Assembly: GCA_022821645.1 (NCBI GenBank)
Contig: JAJEDE010000018.1
Span: 1-64,000, forward strand
DNA length: 64,000 bases
Source: Chloroflexota bacterium
Lineage (GTDB): Bacteria > Chloroflexota > UBA11872
Reading direction: 5' to 3'
In this document: positions 25,578-34,262 of the stretch, one piece after another
How positions within the stretch are numbered: position 1 is the first letter of the stretch
How the letters are laid out: every line of letters begins with the position of its first letter
Notes under the pieces: generated by a model
What the model saw: the letters and a program-made list of their open reading frames with translations, nothing else
What the model was told of the DNA's origin: nothing
Databases searched by the model: none
Program-made: the position numbers and the translations under genes

Positions 25578-26219
25578 TCAGCCGGCATCGGTCTCCTCGC
25601 CGGTGTAGAAGGCGGCGGTGCGCGCGGCGGCGGTGCGGGCAAGGGCGGGGTCGGTCCCGGCGGCGATATCCGCGTCTCCCCAGGCCTGGCTGCTGCCGGT
25701 GAGCAAGGCCTTGCCGTCGGGCGACATGGCGAATTCCATCGGGTCGGGCTTCGGCTGGTCCGGGTCCGTGAGATGCATGGACAGCCCAAGCAGGCCCATC
25801 TCGAAGCCGACGCCGGTTGCGCCGGGGCCGTAGGTTTCCCAGTGATCGGAGTGGTTGAAGGTGTGGGTGACGGTGAGCCGGGCCTGCCCGCCCCCATCGT
25901 CAGCGACGCGAACGTCCACCCAACTCACGTCGCCGCCGAACTCCCAGGTGATGGCGTAGTGCGATGGAGGCTCACACGCCGTGATCGAGCCGCCGGCGTT
26001 GCCTTCCAACTGATAGCGGCCGCCAAGTTCCAGGTCGCCGGTGATCGGCAGAAACCAGCCGGGGATTCGCTCGGCGTTGGTCACGGCGTCCCACAGGTCC
26101 GCCTGCGTGGTTGCATAGCTGCGGGCGAGGATGACCGCATGGGCCGGCTGTCCGTCGCGCTCGAGTGACGAAACCGAGCGTTCGACGGCGCCCAGGTTTT
26201 CCTCGACGTTGAAGTTCAT
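25578..26219 (-). CDS. SRPBCC (AHSA1-like) family protein
   Basis: A 213-residue START/SRPBCC ligand-binding protein of the AHSA1 (Activator of Hsp90 ATPase-like) type. The domain covers about residues 28-150, with LWDAVTNAERIPGWFLPITGD, LGGRYQLEGNAGGSITACEP, YAITWEFGGDVSWVDVRV and LTVTHTFNHSDHWETYGPGATGVGFE (the last two shown as separate strand motifs). The C-terminal 60 residues form an extra helical region (FAMSPDGKALLTGSSQAWGD). Such proteins bind hydrophobic small molecules in a deep cavity; no catalytic role is evident. It starts the two-gene unit with the small membrane protein. Confidence 0.85.
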   Translation of the reverse strand: MNFNVEENLGAVERSVSSLERDGQPAHAVILARSYATTQADLWDAVTNAERIPGWFLPITGDLELGGRYQLEGNAGGSITACEPPSHYAITWEFGGDVSWVDVRVADDGGGQARLTVTHTFNHSDHWETYGPGATGVGFEMGLLGLSMHLTDPDQPKPDPMEFAMSPDGKALLTGSSQAWGDADIAAGTDPALARTAAARTAAFYTGEETDAG

Positions 26220-26516
26220 GCGTTGCTCCCTGCGGGGCTTGCCGGATTATTGAATGCGAAGAGCTTCTTCAGTGGGCAGCCCGTCAACATTCAGATGGCC
26301 TTCCCCGGGTTGACTGGCTCGAATGAGCCAATCGTGCGTCAGGCGGTGGCCGTTGCGGACGCAGGCCCGTGGAGACTGAGCGTAGCGCCCTGCGCGGGCT
26401 GGCCAAGTTGCCGGGGGCTTGAGCACTTGATGCGGTAGGGCGTGAGTGATAGAAGACTCACAGGACGTCGATCGGTTGGAGGGCGGCTGCCGAGCACACG
26501 CGATTAGAGGGGTCAC
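26220..26516. other. Intergenic region, no gene seen
   Basis: About 300 bases upstream of both the SRPBCC gene (minus) and the coiled-coil gene (plus). It carries no convincing reading frame. A GGGG-type ribosome site precedes the ATG at 26517. Confidence 0.4.
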
Positions 26517-26825
26517 ATGGACTGGGCGATGCTTGGCTTGATGCTCGGGTGGATCGGGATTGTTGCTGGGGCGGCGTGGCGGTTCGGGAAGGTCGAGGAG
26601 GGCATCACGGAACTGAAAGACGCCGACGCGCAGTTGCGGGTTGACATGCAGAAGCTCGATCAGCGGTTGACCGCCGAAATCAGCGAAGTGCGAGTTGAGG
26701 TTCGCGCCGTCAGGCAGGAAGTTCGCGACGTGCGGCAGGACGTTCGCGATGTGCGGGAGGATGTTGGCAACGTGCGGGAGGTTGTCCAACGCATTCTTGA
26801 GCGCATGCCCCCGCCGGCCGACTGA
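26517..26825 (+). CDS. Membrane-anchored coiled-coil protein
   Basis: A 102-residue protein of unknown role. An N-terminal membrane helix (residues 4-22, AMLGLMLGWIGIVAGAAWRF) is followed by a long charged helix. From about residue 55 the sequence repeats in heptads (VRAVRQE, VRDVRQD, VRDVRED, VGNVREV), with valine at a/d positions giving a regular coiled coil. The DNA shows the matching 21-base periodicity. The layout parallels the small protein at 10543-10797. It may be a scaffold or tether. AGGGG lies 5 bases upstream of the ATG. Confidence 0.65.
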   Translation: MDWAMLGLMLGWIGIVAGAAWRFGKVEEGITELKDADAQLRVDMQKLDQRLTAEISEVRVEVRAVRQEVRDVRQDVRDVREDVGNVREVVQRILERMPPPAD

Positions 26826-27045
26826 GCCAGTCGCCGGAACGTAACGCTCGACAGTCGGCCATTCCTGTTCGGTCATTGGGACCAGGTGTCCTGACCACTG
26901 GCTCTTGAGACGCGCCTGACGGGCGGCTGACGGCCCAGTAGCTTCGCGCCTCGGTCGTTCGACCTTCAGGATTGGCGGCGTGCCTTTGCCGGATTCGGCG
27001 CAAGTGCGAAAAGACGGGAATGCCCGACACCACCGAGCCGCAGGG

Positions 27046-27444
27046 TCAATTGATCGATATAGGAACCCAGGCAATGCCGTCGACGTGCTCGAAGTGACGG
27101 TCGGCCGAAACGAGGTCGGCGCCGGTTTCCATCGCGTGCGCCGCAATCCACATGTCGTTGGTCGGAATGGGACGGCCTTTGGCACGTAGCGAAGCCGAGA
27201 TTCGGGCGTAGCGGTCGGCGGTGACGGATCCCACGGGTATAACGGAAACGAATGAGTTGTCCAGAAAAGCGCGCAGGTCAGCCATGTTCTGCTCGAAGCG
27301 CGATCCTGACCGGAATCCGGCAAGCAACTCACCGACCACAATCGCTGAGAGAAACACCTCCTCGGCTACCCGCACGAGCTCAGCGACGTGACGGTGTCCA
27401 TGCGCCAGCAGGCTGAACGCATTGGAGTCGAGGAGTAGCCTCAC
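27046..27444 (-). CDS. vapC: VapC-type PIN-domain toxin
   Basis: A 132-residue PIN ribonuclease. The acidic active-site residues are in LLLDSNAFSLL (Asp7), VVGELLAGF (Glu), NDMWIAAHA (Asp) and LVSADRHFEHVDG (Asp). It is of the tRNA(fMet)-specific-endonuclease look (LLDSNAF, SGSRFEQN). Its ATG overlaps the antitoxin stop by four bases, the classical vapBC coupling. It appears intact, unlike the other vapC in the window at 45969. Confidence 0.92.
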   Translation of the reverse strand: MRLLLDSNAFSLLAHGHRHVAELVRVAEEVFLSAIVVGELLAGFRSGSRFEQNMADLRAFLDNSFVSVIPVGSVTADRYARISASLRAKGRPIPTNDMWIAAHAMETGADLVSADRHFEHVDGIAWVPISIN

Positions 27445-27704
27445 TGCCAGAGTTCCTCATCAATCTTCTCGAATTCCTGCAGCACCTCGTTCAGTTCGTC
27501 AACCTGCTCCTGGGTCCAGGTTCCGATCAGGTGATCCAGCGACGAACCAACCTTGGCGCGGCCCTCGGCGCCGTCGGCCAGCCCGGCGCCTTTGCGCAGG
27601 AGCCGCAACGCGGCCTTATTGAGCGAGATGCCTTCCCGCCTGGCAAGGCCCCGAACCGCGTCGCTCAGTTCGTCGTCGAAGCCTCGAACCGTGAGTTGCT
27701 TCAC
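27441..27704 (-). CDS. vapB: VapB-type ribbon-helix-helix antitoxin
   Basis: An 87-residue antitoxin. It opens with the ribbon strand KQLTVRGFDDEL and an RHH helix pair (SDAVRGLARREGISLNKAALRLL, read as two helices). The C-terminal half (DHLIGTWTQEQVDELNEVLQEF) is the acidic toxin-binding tail. It precedes and overlaps vapC. A four-box GTGAGTC operator lies immediately upstream (27718-27760), fitting autorepression by stacked RHH dimers. Confidence 0.92.
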   Translation of the reverse strand: MKQLTVRGFDDELSDAVRGLARREGISLNKAALRLLRKGAGLADGAEGRAKVGSSLDHLIGTWTQEQVDELNEVLQEFEKIDEELWQ

Positions 27705-27717
27705 GCTGACACTCCCC

Positions 27718-27760
27718 GTGAGTCATCAAGTGAGTCATTCCGACTCACCTTACGACTCAC
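27718..27760. promoter_or_regulatory. vapBC operator: four GTGAGTC boxes at 12-bp spacing
   Basis: GTGAGTC occurs at 27718 and 27730, and its reverse complement GACTCAC at 27742 and 27754. All four start positions are exactly 12 bases apart, and the arrangement is a dyad centred near 27739. It begins 14 bases upstream of the vapB start codon. Direct plus inverted boxes at helical spacing are what ribbon-helix-helix repressors use for co-operative binding, so this is very probably the autoregulatory site. Confidence 0.8.
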
Positions 27761-27840
27761 CTGCACGCGCGGCAATCAAACCGCGGGTTCAACCGGTCGA
27801 GCGGGCGACACATCAGGGTCGTGGACGGGTCTGGGATGGA

Positions 27841-28983
27841 TCAGGGAGAGGCCGCGCGCCAAGTGTAGCCGTGGCGCTGGAGGGTGGCGGTGTCGAGGCG
27901 GGCGCCGAGGCCGGGGGTAGTGGGAAGGACGAGGCGTCCTTTCTGGACGAGTTCAGGTGGATCGATGAGGTCGGCCCGCCAGGGACACTCGTAGGCGCCG
28001 AACTCCAGCGGCAGAGCCGCGGGCATGGCGGCGGTCACGTGGCCGCCGGCCAGGATGGACACGGGGCCGCTGGGGCCATGGAGCGAGATGCGGCCGCCGT
28101 TGCGGGCCACCAGCTTTGCAGCACGGACAGCCTCCGCGACGCCGCCGCAGTGCTTGATGTCGGGCATGGCGATTTCGACGGCGCCCCTGGCGACCAGACG
28201 CTCGAAGAACTCGGCCCCATAGGCGTGCTCCCCGCCAGCGACGGGCATTGAAACACGAGCAGCGATCTCCGCCAGGACTTCCGGGTCTCGTTCCGGATTG
28301 ACGGGTTCCTCAAACCAGCCGACGTCGAGCTGCGCCAATTCATCGGCCACGGAGCACGCCGACCGCAGATCAAAGCGGCTGTGGCAGTCCACCAGCAGGG
28401 TGATGTCAGGACCGATGGCGCGGCGCGCGGCGGCCAGGCGTTCAATCCCGGGGCGGGCAACTTCCGCGAGGTCGGCGCCTGGAGCCCTGGGATCCACCTC
28501 GTCAAACGGCGTGCACTTGATGGTGCGAAAGCCGTCGCGAACGGCTCGTTCGGCGACGGCCGCGAAGTCAGCTGGTCGCCGGGCCGTCGTTAGCAGGTAC
28601 CGATTGGTGTTGGCGTAGAGTTCGACGCTGTCGACGGTCTGACCGCCGAGGGTCTCGGTGAGGGAGAGGCCGTTTCGTTGGGCGCGGATGTCCACGACCG
28701 CGCTGCGCACGGCGCTAACGGCGGTGGCCAGGGCGAAGTCTTGGCCGAGTTGGCACGGCGCAAGCCCGGCGACTCGAACAACCTCAGCCTCGTCGTCAAT
28801 TGGGCGCCCGCTGAGGGCCTGTATGAGCGGCGTCAGGCGACTGGCGACGTCACCGCCGGACGTCGTTTCAACAACGGCGGTCAGGCCCTGGTCATCGCCG
28901 ATCTCCGCAAAGTTCCACTGGGTGCGGTCGTTGACGGTGACGGAGGCGTAGCGAAGCGTGCCGAGGGTGACGCCTTCAGGCAT
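27841..28983 (-). CDS. Mandelate racemase/muconate lactonizing family enzyme
   Basis: A 380-residue enolase-superfamily enzyme. The metal ligands are visible in order: Asp in LLVDCHSRFD, Glu in GWFEEPVNPE and Glu in VAGGEHAYG. IKCTPFDE supplies the barrel Lys, and MPDIKHCGG and SLHGPSGP follow in the later barrel strands. The superfamily abstracts a proton alpha to a carboxylate, giving racemases, sugar-acid dehydratases and cycloisomerases. The IKC lysine and the missing KxK pair argue against a simple MLE and for a sugar-acid dehydratase-like or galactarate-type member. That is tentative. The NUDIX gene begins upstream on the same strand. Confidence 0.87.
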   Translation of the reverse strand: MPEGVTLGTLRYASVTVNDRTQWNFAEIGDDQGLTAVVETTSGGDVASRLTPLIQALSGRPIDDEAEVVRVAGLAPCQLGQDFALATAVSAVRSAVVDIRAQRNGLSLTETLGGQTVDSVELYANTNRYLLTTARRPADFAAVAERAVRDGFRTIKCTPFDEVDPRAPGADLAEVARPGIERLAAARRAIGPDITLLVDCHSRFDLRSACSVADELAQLDVGWFEEPVNPERDPEVLAEIAARVSMPVAGGEHAYGAEFFERLVARGAVEIAMPDIKHCGGVAEAVRAAKLVARNGGRISLHGPSGPVSILAGGHVTAAMPAALPLEFGAYECPWRADLIDPPELVQKGRLVLPTTPGLGARLDTATLQRHGYTWRAASP

Positions 28984-29043
28984 GGGAACTACAGGCTACA
29001 CAGGCGCTTTCCATGCGAACCAAGAGCACAGCGCGATACGACG

Positions 29044-29442
29044 CTACGCCTGTATTGGGCCTGCCTGGTTTGCGGCGCGCAGCCGGTTCCGTACAGACGT
29101 GACGGAGGGGTAAACGGGTACGTCGGATTCCATGTCCCACCACAGGAACCCGTGGATTTCGCCGTCGGCCTTGATCCTGCCTTCGTCCAGCGGACCCTCG
29201 GCGTCAACCGCGAAGACGTGATGCCGGTTGCTTGCCGTCTCGAACACGTACAGATACTGGGTGCGGGTTGCGACCAGCCCTGTCTCTTCAAGCAGTTCGC
29301 GCACGGCGGCGGCCTCGATGGTCTCACCGGGCTCGACGCCGCCGCCCGGCAGCAAATACTTCAGCTTGCTGTCCGCTACCAGGAGCAGCTTTCCGTCTCG
29401 AGCCACAATGCAGGTGGCCCGCTCGCGGAGATCCTCGGTCAT
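29044..29442 (-). CDS. NUDIX hydrolase
   Basis: A 132-residue NUDIX hydrolase with a complete Nudix box, GGVEPGETIEAAAVRELL followed by EETGLV, which binds Mg2+ to cleave nucleoside-diphosphate-linked compounds. It begins ERATCIVARDGKLLLVAD, as expected for the first strand. The ATG at 29442 was chosen because 29 upstream codons in the open frame (to 29529) are low-complexity and unlike the family. The substrate is unknown. It is followed after 60 bases by the enolase-superfamily gene. Confidence 0.9.
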   Translation of the reverse strand: MTEDLRERATCIVARDGKLLLVADSKLKYLLPGGGVEPGETIEAAAVRELLEETGLVATRTQYLYVFETASNRHHVFAVDAEGPLDEGRIKADGEIHGFLWWDMESDVPVYPSVTSVRNRLRAANQAGPIQA

Positions 29443-29606
29443 CGGAGCACCAGGGCTTGCGGCCTGACGGTGAGCGGCAGCGCCAGGGCCCGCCAAAAAG
29501 GCGCTCACTCTAGCATCGTCGGCAGACACGGGCTGTGAGCTTATCGGCGACGGTCAAAACGCATGTGGCAGCATATGCAGGCGGCAAGCATTTACAGGAG
29601 TGACCA

Positions 29607-31340
29607 ATGGCGACGGAGCCTGTGAACGAGAACATTCGTTTCGAACCGGACGAGAAGCCGCCCGCTCCGCTGGCCATTGGCGCCGGCTTTCAGGCCGCCC
29701 TGATCATGCTGGCGCCGGTTGTTCTGACCGTGGCGATTGTGCTGCAGATCAGCGGACAACCGGTGGCGTACACGGCGTGGGCCGTTTTCGCGGCAATGCT
29801 GGTAAGCGGCCTGACCACCATTTTGCAAGCCGTGCGCGTGGGACGCTTCGGGTCCGGGCACGTGCTGTTCATGGGCACGTCGGGAGCCTTCATTGCCGTC
29901 TGCATCGGGGCGCTGACCGTCGGCGGTCCGGCTGCGATGGCAACCCTGGTCGTGATCTCGTCGCTCTTTCAGTTTCTGCTGTCATCGCGGCTCGCCCTGC
30001 TGCGGCGAATCTTCACCCCTACGGTGACCGGTACGGTCATCATGTTGATTGCCGTAACGGTCGTGCCGCTCCTCTTCGACGCCCTGACCGACGTGCCCGA
30101 GGGGGCGCCGGATGCCGCCGCTCCAGTCGCGGCGCTCGCCACGCTGCTGACGGTGGCGGTGCTGGTTCTGCGCGCACCGCCCGCCTGGCGGCTGTGGTCG
30201 CCGTTGATCGGCATCGTCGTCGGGTGCTCGGTGTCGGGCCTCTTCGGCATCTACGACCTCGCATCGGTGCAGGACGCGGCCTGGATTGGCGTTCCGTTCG
30301 GTGAGTGGCCGGGATTCGACCTCACCCCGGACGAGAAGTTCTTGGCCCTGCTGCCGGCCTTCGTGGTGGTGACGATCGTGGGCGCCATCGAGACCATCGG
30401 TGACAGCGTGGCGATTCAACGCGTGTCGCGACGCCGGCCGCGGGCAACCGACTTCCGGGTGGTGCAAGGTGCGTTGAACGCCGACGGCGTGGGAAACCTG
30501 CTCTCGGGTCTGCTCGGGACACTGCCCAACACCACCTACTCCAGCAGCATTCCGCTGACCGAGGTCACCGGGATCGGGGCCCGACGCGTGGGCGTGGTGA
30601 TCGGCACGATCTTCGTTGTGCTGGCGTTCTTTCCCAAGGTGGCGGCCTTGCTGATTGCCATTCCGCCCCCGGTCGCGTCCGCCTACATCACGTTCCTCAT
30701 CGGCGTTCTCTTCGTCCAGGGCATGCGAATCGTCGTTCAGGAAGGTGTGGATCACCGAACGGCGGCCATCGCGGGCCTGTCGTTCTGGATCGGGTTTGGC
30801 TTTCAGAACCAGCTGATTTTCTCCGATTTGCTGGGCGATGGGTTTCTCGGAGTTCTGCTCGGCAACGGGATGACCTCCGGCGCGCTGGCCGCCATCATCA
30901 TGATGGTCTTCATGGAGCTGACCAGCCCGAGGCGCCGGCGGCTGCAAGTGGCCCTGGGCATGGATGCGCTGCCGGCAATCGAAGAATTCCTGCGCGGCTT
31001 CGCGTCAAGGCACGGATGGAATGCCGGGTCAACGGATCGGCTGACGTCAGCCGGCGAGGAAACCCTGTCGATCCTGCTGCAAGAGAGCGGTGACGACGGT
31101 GGCGGGCGGAGACTGAACCTTGCCGCGCGCATGGACGGGCAGTCGGCGGAGTTGGAGTTCGTGACGGGGCTTGAAGGGGTCAACATGGAAGACCACCTGG
31201 CCTATCTCAACGAGTTGCCGCCCAAGCCCGATGAACGCGAGGTCTCGTTCCGTCTCCTGTGGCACTACGCGTCCTCGGTCCAGCACCAGCGGTATCACAG
31301 CGTCGACATCGTGACGGTCACCGTGGACGAGCAGAGGTAG
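29607..31340 (+). CDS. NCS2 xanthine/uracil permease with C-terminal ATPase-like domain
   Basis: A 577-residue protein. Residues about 25-445 are an NCS2 (nucleobase:cation symporter-2) permease. Visible are GSGHVLFMGTSGAFIAVC, the TPTVTGTVIMLI helix, ETIGDSVAIQRVSRR, and GNLLSGLLGTLPNTTYSSS, the family's substrate-loop signature. After the last helix an extra domain of about 125 soluble residues begins (LPAIEEFLRGFASRHGW, then RLTSAGEETLSILLQE). It resembles the N-box part of HATPase/anti-sigma kinase folds, but a G-box is not clear. Ordinary NCS2 proteins end near 450 residues. The extension could be a regulatory module. A GGAG site precedes the ATG. Confidence 0.85.
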   Translation: MATEPVNENIRFEPDEKPPAPLAIGAGFQAALIMLAPVVLTVAIVLQISGQPVAYTAWAVFAAMLVSGLTTILQAVRVGRFGSGHVLFMGTSGAFIAVCIGALTVGGPAAMATLVVISSLFQFLLSSRLALLRRIFTPTVTGTVIMLIAVTVVPLLFDALTDVPEGAPDAAAPVAALATLLTVAVLVLRAPPAWRLWSPLIGIVVGCSVSGLFGIYDLASVQDAAWIGVPFGEWPGFDLTPDEKFLALLPAFVVVTIVGAIETIGDSVAIQRVSRRRPRATDFRVVQGALNADGVGNLLSGLLGTLPNTTYSSSIPLTEVTGIGARRVGVVIGTIFVVLAFFPKVAALLIAIPPPVASAYITFLIGVLFVQGMRIVVQEGVDHRTAAIAGLSFWIGFGFQNQLIFSDLLGDGFLGVLLGNGMTSGALAAIIMMVFMELTSPRRRRLQVALGMDALPAIEEFLRGFASRHGWNAGSTDRLTSAGEETLSILLQESGDDGGGRRLNLAARMDGQSAELEFVTGLEGVNMEDHLAYLNELPPKPDEREVSFRLLWHYASSVQHQRYHSVDIVTVTVDEQR

Positions 31341-31475
31341 CGGCAGCGGCGCGGCCAAACAGCGCTATCGGGAGTGGTGCACTGGTCAGCAAACACGTGG
31401 CTGATACGACGCTGAGTAAGGTCGGCGCCGCGCTCGTTCACGGGCCGACCGAACTGGATTCCAGGGGTGCGCATC

Positions 31476-32648
31476 ATGCGTTTTCGACCTAGCCGACGGA
31501 TTCCGGTCGTGGGCCTGCTGCTGGCCCTGAGCCTGGCGCTGGCCTCCTGCGGCGAGGACACCAGCCAACCCTTCCGCATCGGAGTCATGGAGTCGCTGAC
31601 CGGCGCCGGCGAGACCTACGGAACCGTGGCCAGCCAGGCCAAGCAGATGGCGCTGGACGAGATCAACGCGGCGGGCGGAGTCAACGGCCGTCAGATCGAG
31701 TTCATTGTCGAGGACTCCAAGTGCAACGCCCAGGACGCGATTACGGCCTACAAGAAGCTGACCGAGGTCGACGGGGTCAAGATCATCCTGGGCACCTCCT
31801 GCAGCGGGGCCATGCTGGGGGCGGCGCCGCTGGCCGAGGCCGACGGCGTGATCCTCTTCTCCGGGCTGGCCAGTAACCCGGACATTGCCAACGCCGGCGA
31901 CTACATCTTCCGCACCCAGATCAGCGATATCCAGGTCGGCATTGACACCGGCAACGTGCTCTGGGCCGACGGGATTCGCGGCCTGGCCACCATTACCGAA
32001 ACGACCGACTACGCCGAAGGGGTGCGGCGCACAACGGTCGCCCAGTTTGAGGAGCGCGGCGGCACGATCGTGGCCGAGGAGTATTACGCCTCCGATGTGA
32101 CCGACTTCCGGTCGCAGCTCACGAAGCTCTTCGACGCCAACCCCGATGCCCTGCACCTGGCGCCGCAGTCCGAGGCGTCCGCCGGAACCATCATCAAGCA
32201 GGCGCGCGAACTCGGCTATGACGGTCCGATCTACGCGGAGACGATTTCGGTCGGCACAACGGCCCTGGAGATCGCCGGCGACGCGGCAACCGGCATGAAG
32301 GCGATCACCGCCGACCTGGACCCCGACAACGAGAAGGCCCAGGAGGTCCTGGCCGACTTCCGGGAACGCTACAACTACGTCACGCTGCCCTGGCACCTGG
32401 GATCCGCCTACGACGACGTCTACATCACGGCCGAGTGCCTGAAGCAGACCGGCGACGACCAGGACGCCGACGGGTTCCGCGACTGCATGTACGAGATCAC
32501 CTGGAGCGGCGCCATCGGCGACAACTACAGCTTCGACGAGCTGGGCGAGGTGGTGGGTCTGTCGCGAGTGGTCGTGGAAGTGCTGCCAACGGCTGAGCGG
32601 ACCGAGGACCGGAAGTACGTCGTGCTGGGACCGGCGCCGCGGCCATAG
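31476..32648 (+). CDS. Branched-chain-amino-acid-type ABC substrate-binding lipoprotein
   Basis: A 390-residue periplasmic-binding protein of the LivK/Leu-Ile-Val class (type I fold). The lipoprotein signal is RRIPVVGLLLALSLALASC, with the lipobox Cys about residue 26. The mature protein begins FRIGVMESLTGAGETYG and contains AAGGVNGRQIEFIVED, ILGTSCSGAMLGAAPLAE and LAPQSEASAGTIIKQARELG. AGGGG lies 8 bases before the ATG at 31476; a GTG at 31467 is an alternative. No permease or ATPase genes of a LIV transporter are adjacent, so this is an orphan receptor between two secondary transporters. Confidence 0.88.
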   Translation: MRFRPSRRIPVVGLLLALSLALASCGEDTSQPFRIGVMESLTGAGETYGTVASQAKQMALDEINAAGGVNGRQIEFIVEDSKCNAQDAITAYKKLTEVDGVKIILGTSCSGAMLGAAPLAEADGVILFSGLASNPDIANAGDYIFRTQISDIQVGIDTGNVLWADGIRGLATITETTDYAEGVRRTTVAQFEERGGTIVAEEYYASDVTDFRSQLTKLFDANPDALHLAPQSEASAGTIIKQARELGYDGPIYAETISVGTTALEIAGDAATGMKAITADLDPDNEKAQEVLADFRERYNYVTLPWHLGSAYDDVYITAECLKQTGDDQDADGFRDCMYEITWSGAIGDNYSFDELGEVVGLSRVVVEVLPTAERTEDRKYVVLGPAPRP

Positions 32649-32682
32649 CACCTGAAAGCCAAGGCTGCCGGAAAGCCTGCGC

Positions 32683-34197
32683 ATGACTGCCGACGCGTTG
32701 AGCGCCGCCTGGACCATCACGGTATTCGTCGCGTACTTCGCGATTCTGATCGGCATCGCGATCGTCCGGGTGCGCCAGATGTCGGCGATGTCGGACTACG
32801 TGCTGGGCCGCCGGCGGCTCAGCAGCTTCACGACCGCCCTGAGCGCCGGATCGTCCACCACCAGCGGCTGGACGATGCTGGTATTCCCGGCGCTGGCATT
32901 CACAAGCGGCGCCAACCAGCTCTGGCTGGTCGTCTTCCTCGTCATTGGCGCCTGGTTCAACTGGACCATCGTCGCGAGACGCCTCCGTCGCTACACCATT
33001 TCGATGGAGGACGCGCTGACGCTTCCCGAGTTCCTGGAGCGCCGCGTGGGAGACCAGGGCCAGACGCTGCGCGCCGTGTGCGCGGCCATGACGATTTTCT
33101 TCGTCGTCTTCTACATCACGTCAGGCCTGGTCGCCGGGTCCAAACTGCTCAACACGGAATTCGGCCTGGATCCGACGCTTGGGCTGATTCTCACCCTGAT
33201 TGCCGTCTCGTCATACACGTTCATCGGCGGCTTCCTGGCCGTCTCGCGGACCGACGTGTTCCAGGCCGTGCTGATCCTCGTTGGCTTCGTCATCATGCTG
33301 GCCACCGTAATCGTGGCGGCCGAGGATCCGCTGGGCGGCGTGGGGGGCAGCGCAACCGGCTTCATGAACCCCTTCACCGACGACCGCGGCGATGTCATCA
33401 CCCCGGTATTTGTCCTGGGCACGATGGGGTGGGGGCTCGGGTTCTTTGGCGCGCAGCACGTCCTGCAGCGCTTCATGGCGATGGAGCGCGAGGACAAGAT
33501 CAAGGAGAGCCGCAATCTATCGACGTTGTGGCTCTGTCTCGTTTACTCGCTGAGCTTCCTGCTCGGCCTGTTTGCTCGGCCCGCGCTTGACGAGGCTGGC
33601 ATCACCGTCTCGGATGCGGAGCGGGTGTATTTCCTGGTATCCGAGCACTTCTTCCCCGTCATCATCGGAGGCCTGCTGCTGACGGCCGTGATCGCGGCGG
33701 TGATGAGCACGGCGGACTCGCAGTTGCTGTTGGCATCGGCCATCGCGGCCGGCGACCTGCCGCTCTTGCGCCGGTATGCAAGCGCCCTGAACGCCTCGCA
33801 ACGGGTCTGGCTGGGGCGTGCGCTCCTGGTTGTCATCGGGGCGCTGGCGGGCTACCTGGCCATCGCCTTCCCCGACACCGTGCTCAACCTGGTGGCGTAT
33901 GCCTGGGGCGGCATGGGCGCCACCTTTGGCCCGGCGGTGATCCTGGCGCTGTACTGGCGGCGCTTTAACTTCGGCGGCGCGCTGGCGGGCGTTGTGGTCG
34001 GATTCGTGGTCGCCTCGCTCTGGCAGTTCGTGCTGACAGGAGGGCCGCAGGGCATGTTCGACGTGATGCCGGCCCTGCCCGGATTCCTTGCGGGCGGGCT
34101 GGCGGCCATCGCCGGTACGTTGCTGACGGCCCCACCGGCGGAGCACCGCACGCGCGAGTTCGACCAGGTGGTACGCGACGGACTGGCGGAGGCCTGA
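32683..34197 (+). CDS. Sodium:solute symporter (PutP-like, SSS family)
   Basis: A 504-residue SSS-family Na+-coupled symporter with about 13 membrane helices. Family signatures are SDYVLGRRRLSSFTTALSAG with SSTTSGWTML (Na+ site region), YTFIGGFLAVSRTDVFQAVL (core helix) and AVIAAVMSTADSQLLLASA (second Na+ site). It is closest in look to proline transporters. It starts 34 bases after the binding-protein gene on the same strand. Its 3' end forms an inverted repeat with the intergenic DNA (34190-34208). Confidence 0.9.
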   Translation: MTADALSAAWTITVFVAYFAILIGIAIVRVRQMSAMSDYVLGRRRLSSFTTALSAGSSTTSGWTMLVFPALAFTSGANQLWLVVFLVIGAWFNWTIVARRLRRYTISMEDALTLPEFLERRVGDQGQTLRAVCAAMTIFFVVFYITSGLVAGSKLLNTEFGLDPTLGLILTLIAVSSYTFIGGFLAVSRTDVFQAVLILVGFVIMLATVIVAAEDPLGGVGGSATGFMNPFTDDRGDVITPVFVLGTMGWGLGFFGAQHVLQRFMAMEREDKIKESRNLSTLWLCLVYSLSFLLGLFARPALDEAGITVSDAERVYFLVSEHFFPVIIGGLLLTAVIAAVMSTADSQLLLASAIAAGDLPLLRRYASALNASQRVWLGRALLVVIGALAGYLAIAFPDTVLNLVAYAWGGMGATFGPAVILALYWRRFNFGGALAGVVVGFVVASLWQFVLTGGPQGMFDVMPALPGFLAGGLAAIAGTLLTAPPAEHRTREFDQVVRDGLAEA

Positions 34198-34208
34198 GGC
34201 TCAGGCCT
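34190..34208. terminator. Perfect inverted repeat between convergent genes
   Basis: AGGCCTGA, a 3-base GGC loop, then TCAGGCCT: an 8-bp perfect stem that includes the symporter stop codon and lies between convergent genes. It could act as a bidirectional terminator or transcript-end hairpin. There is no T-tract. Confidence 0.4.
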
Positions 34209-34262
34209 CGGATTCCCCGACCGGCAGCCGCCGCGTGCCGCGCGCTCGCACCGAAGCGAGTC

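Noticed and set aside
26247-27341. 364-codon minus-strand frame beside vapC
   Set aside because: It overlaps the coiled-coil gene and the vapC gene and shows no domain or plausible start.
31386-32756. 456-codon minus-strand frame over the substrate-binding protein
   Set aside because: It is antisense to a lipoprotein with a clear signal peptide and family motifs.
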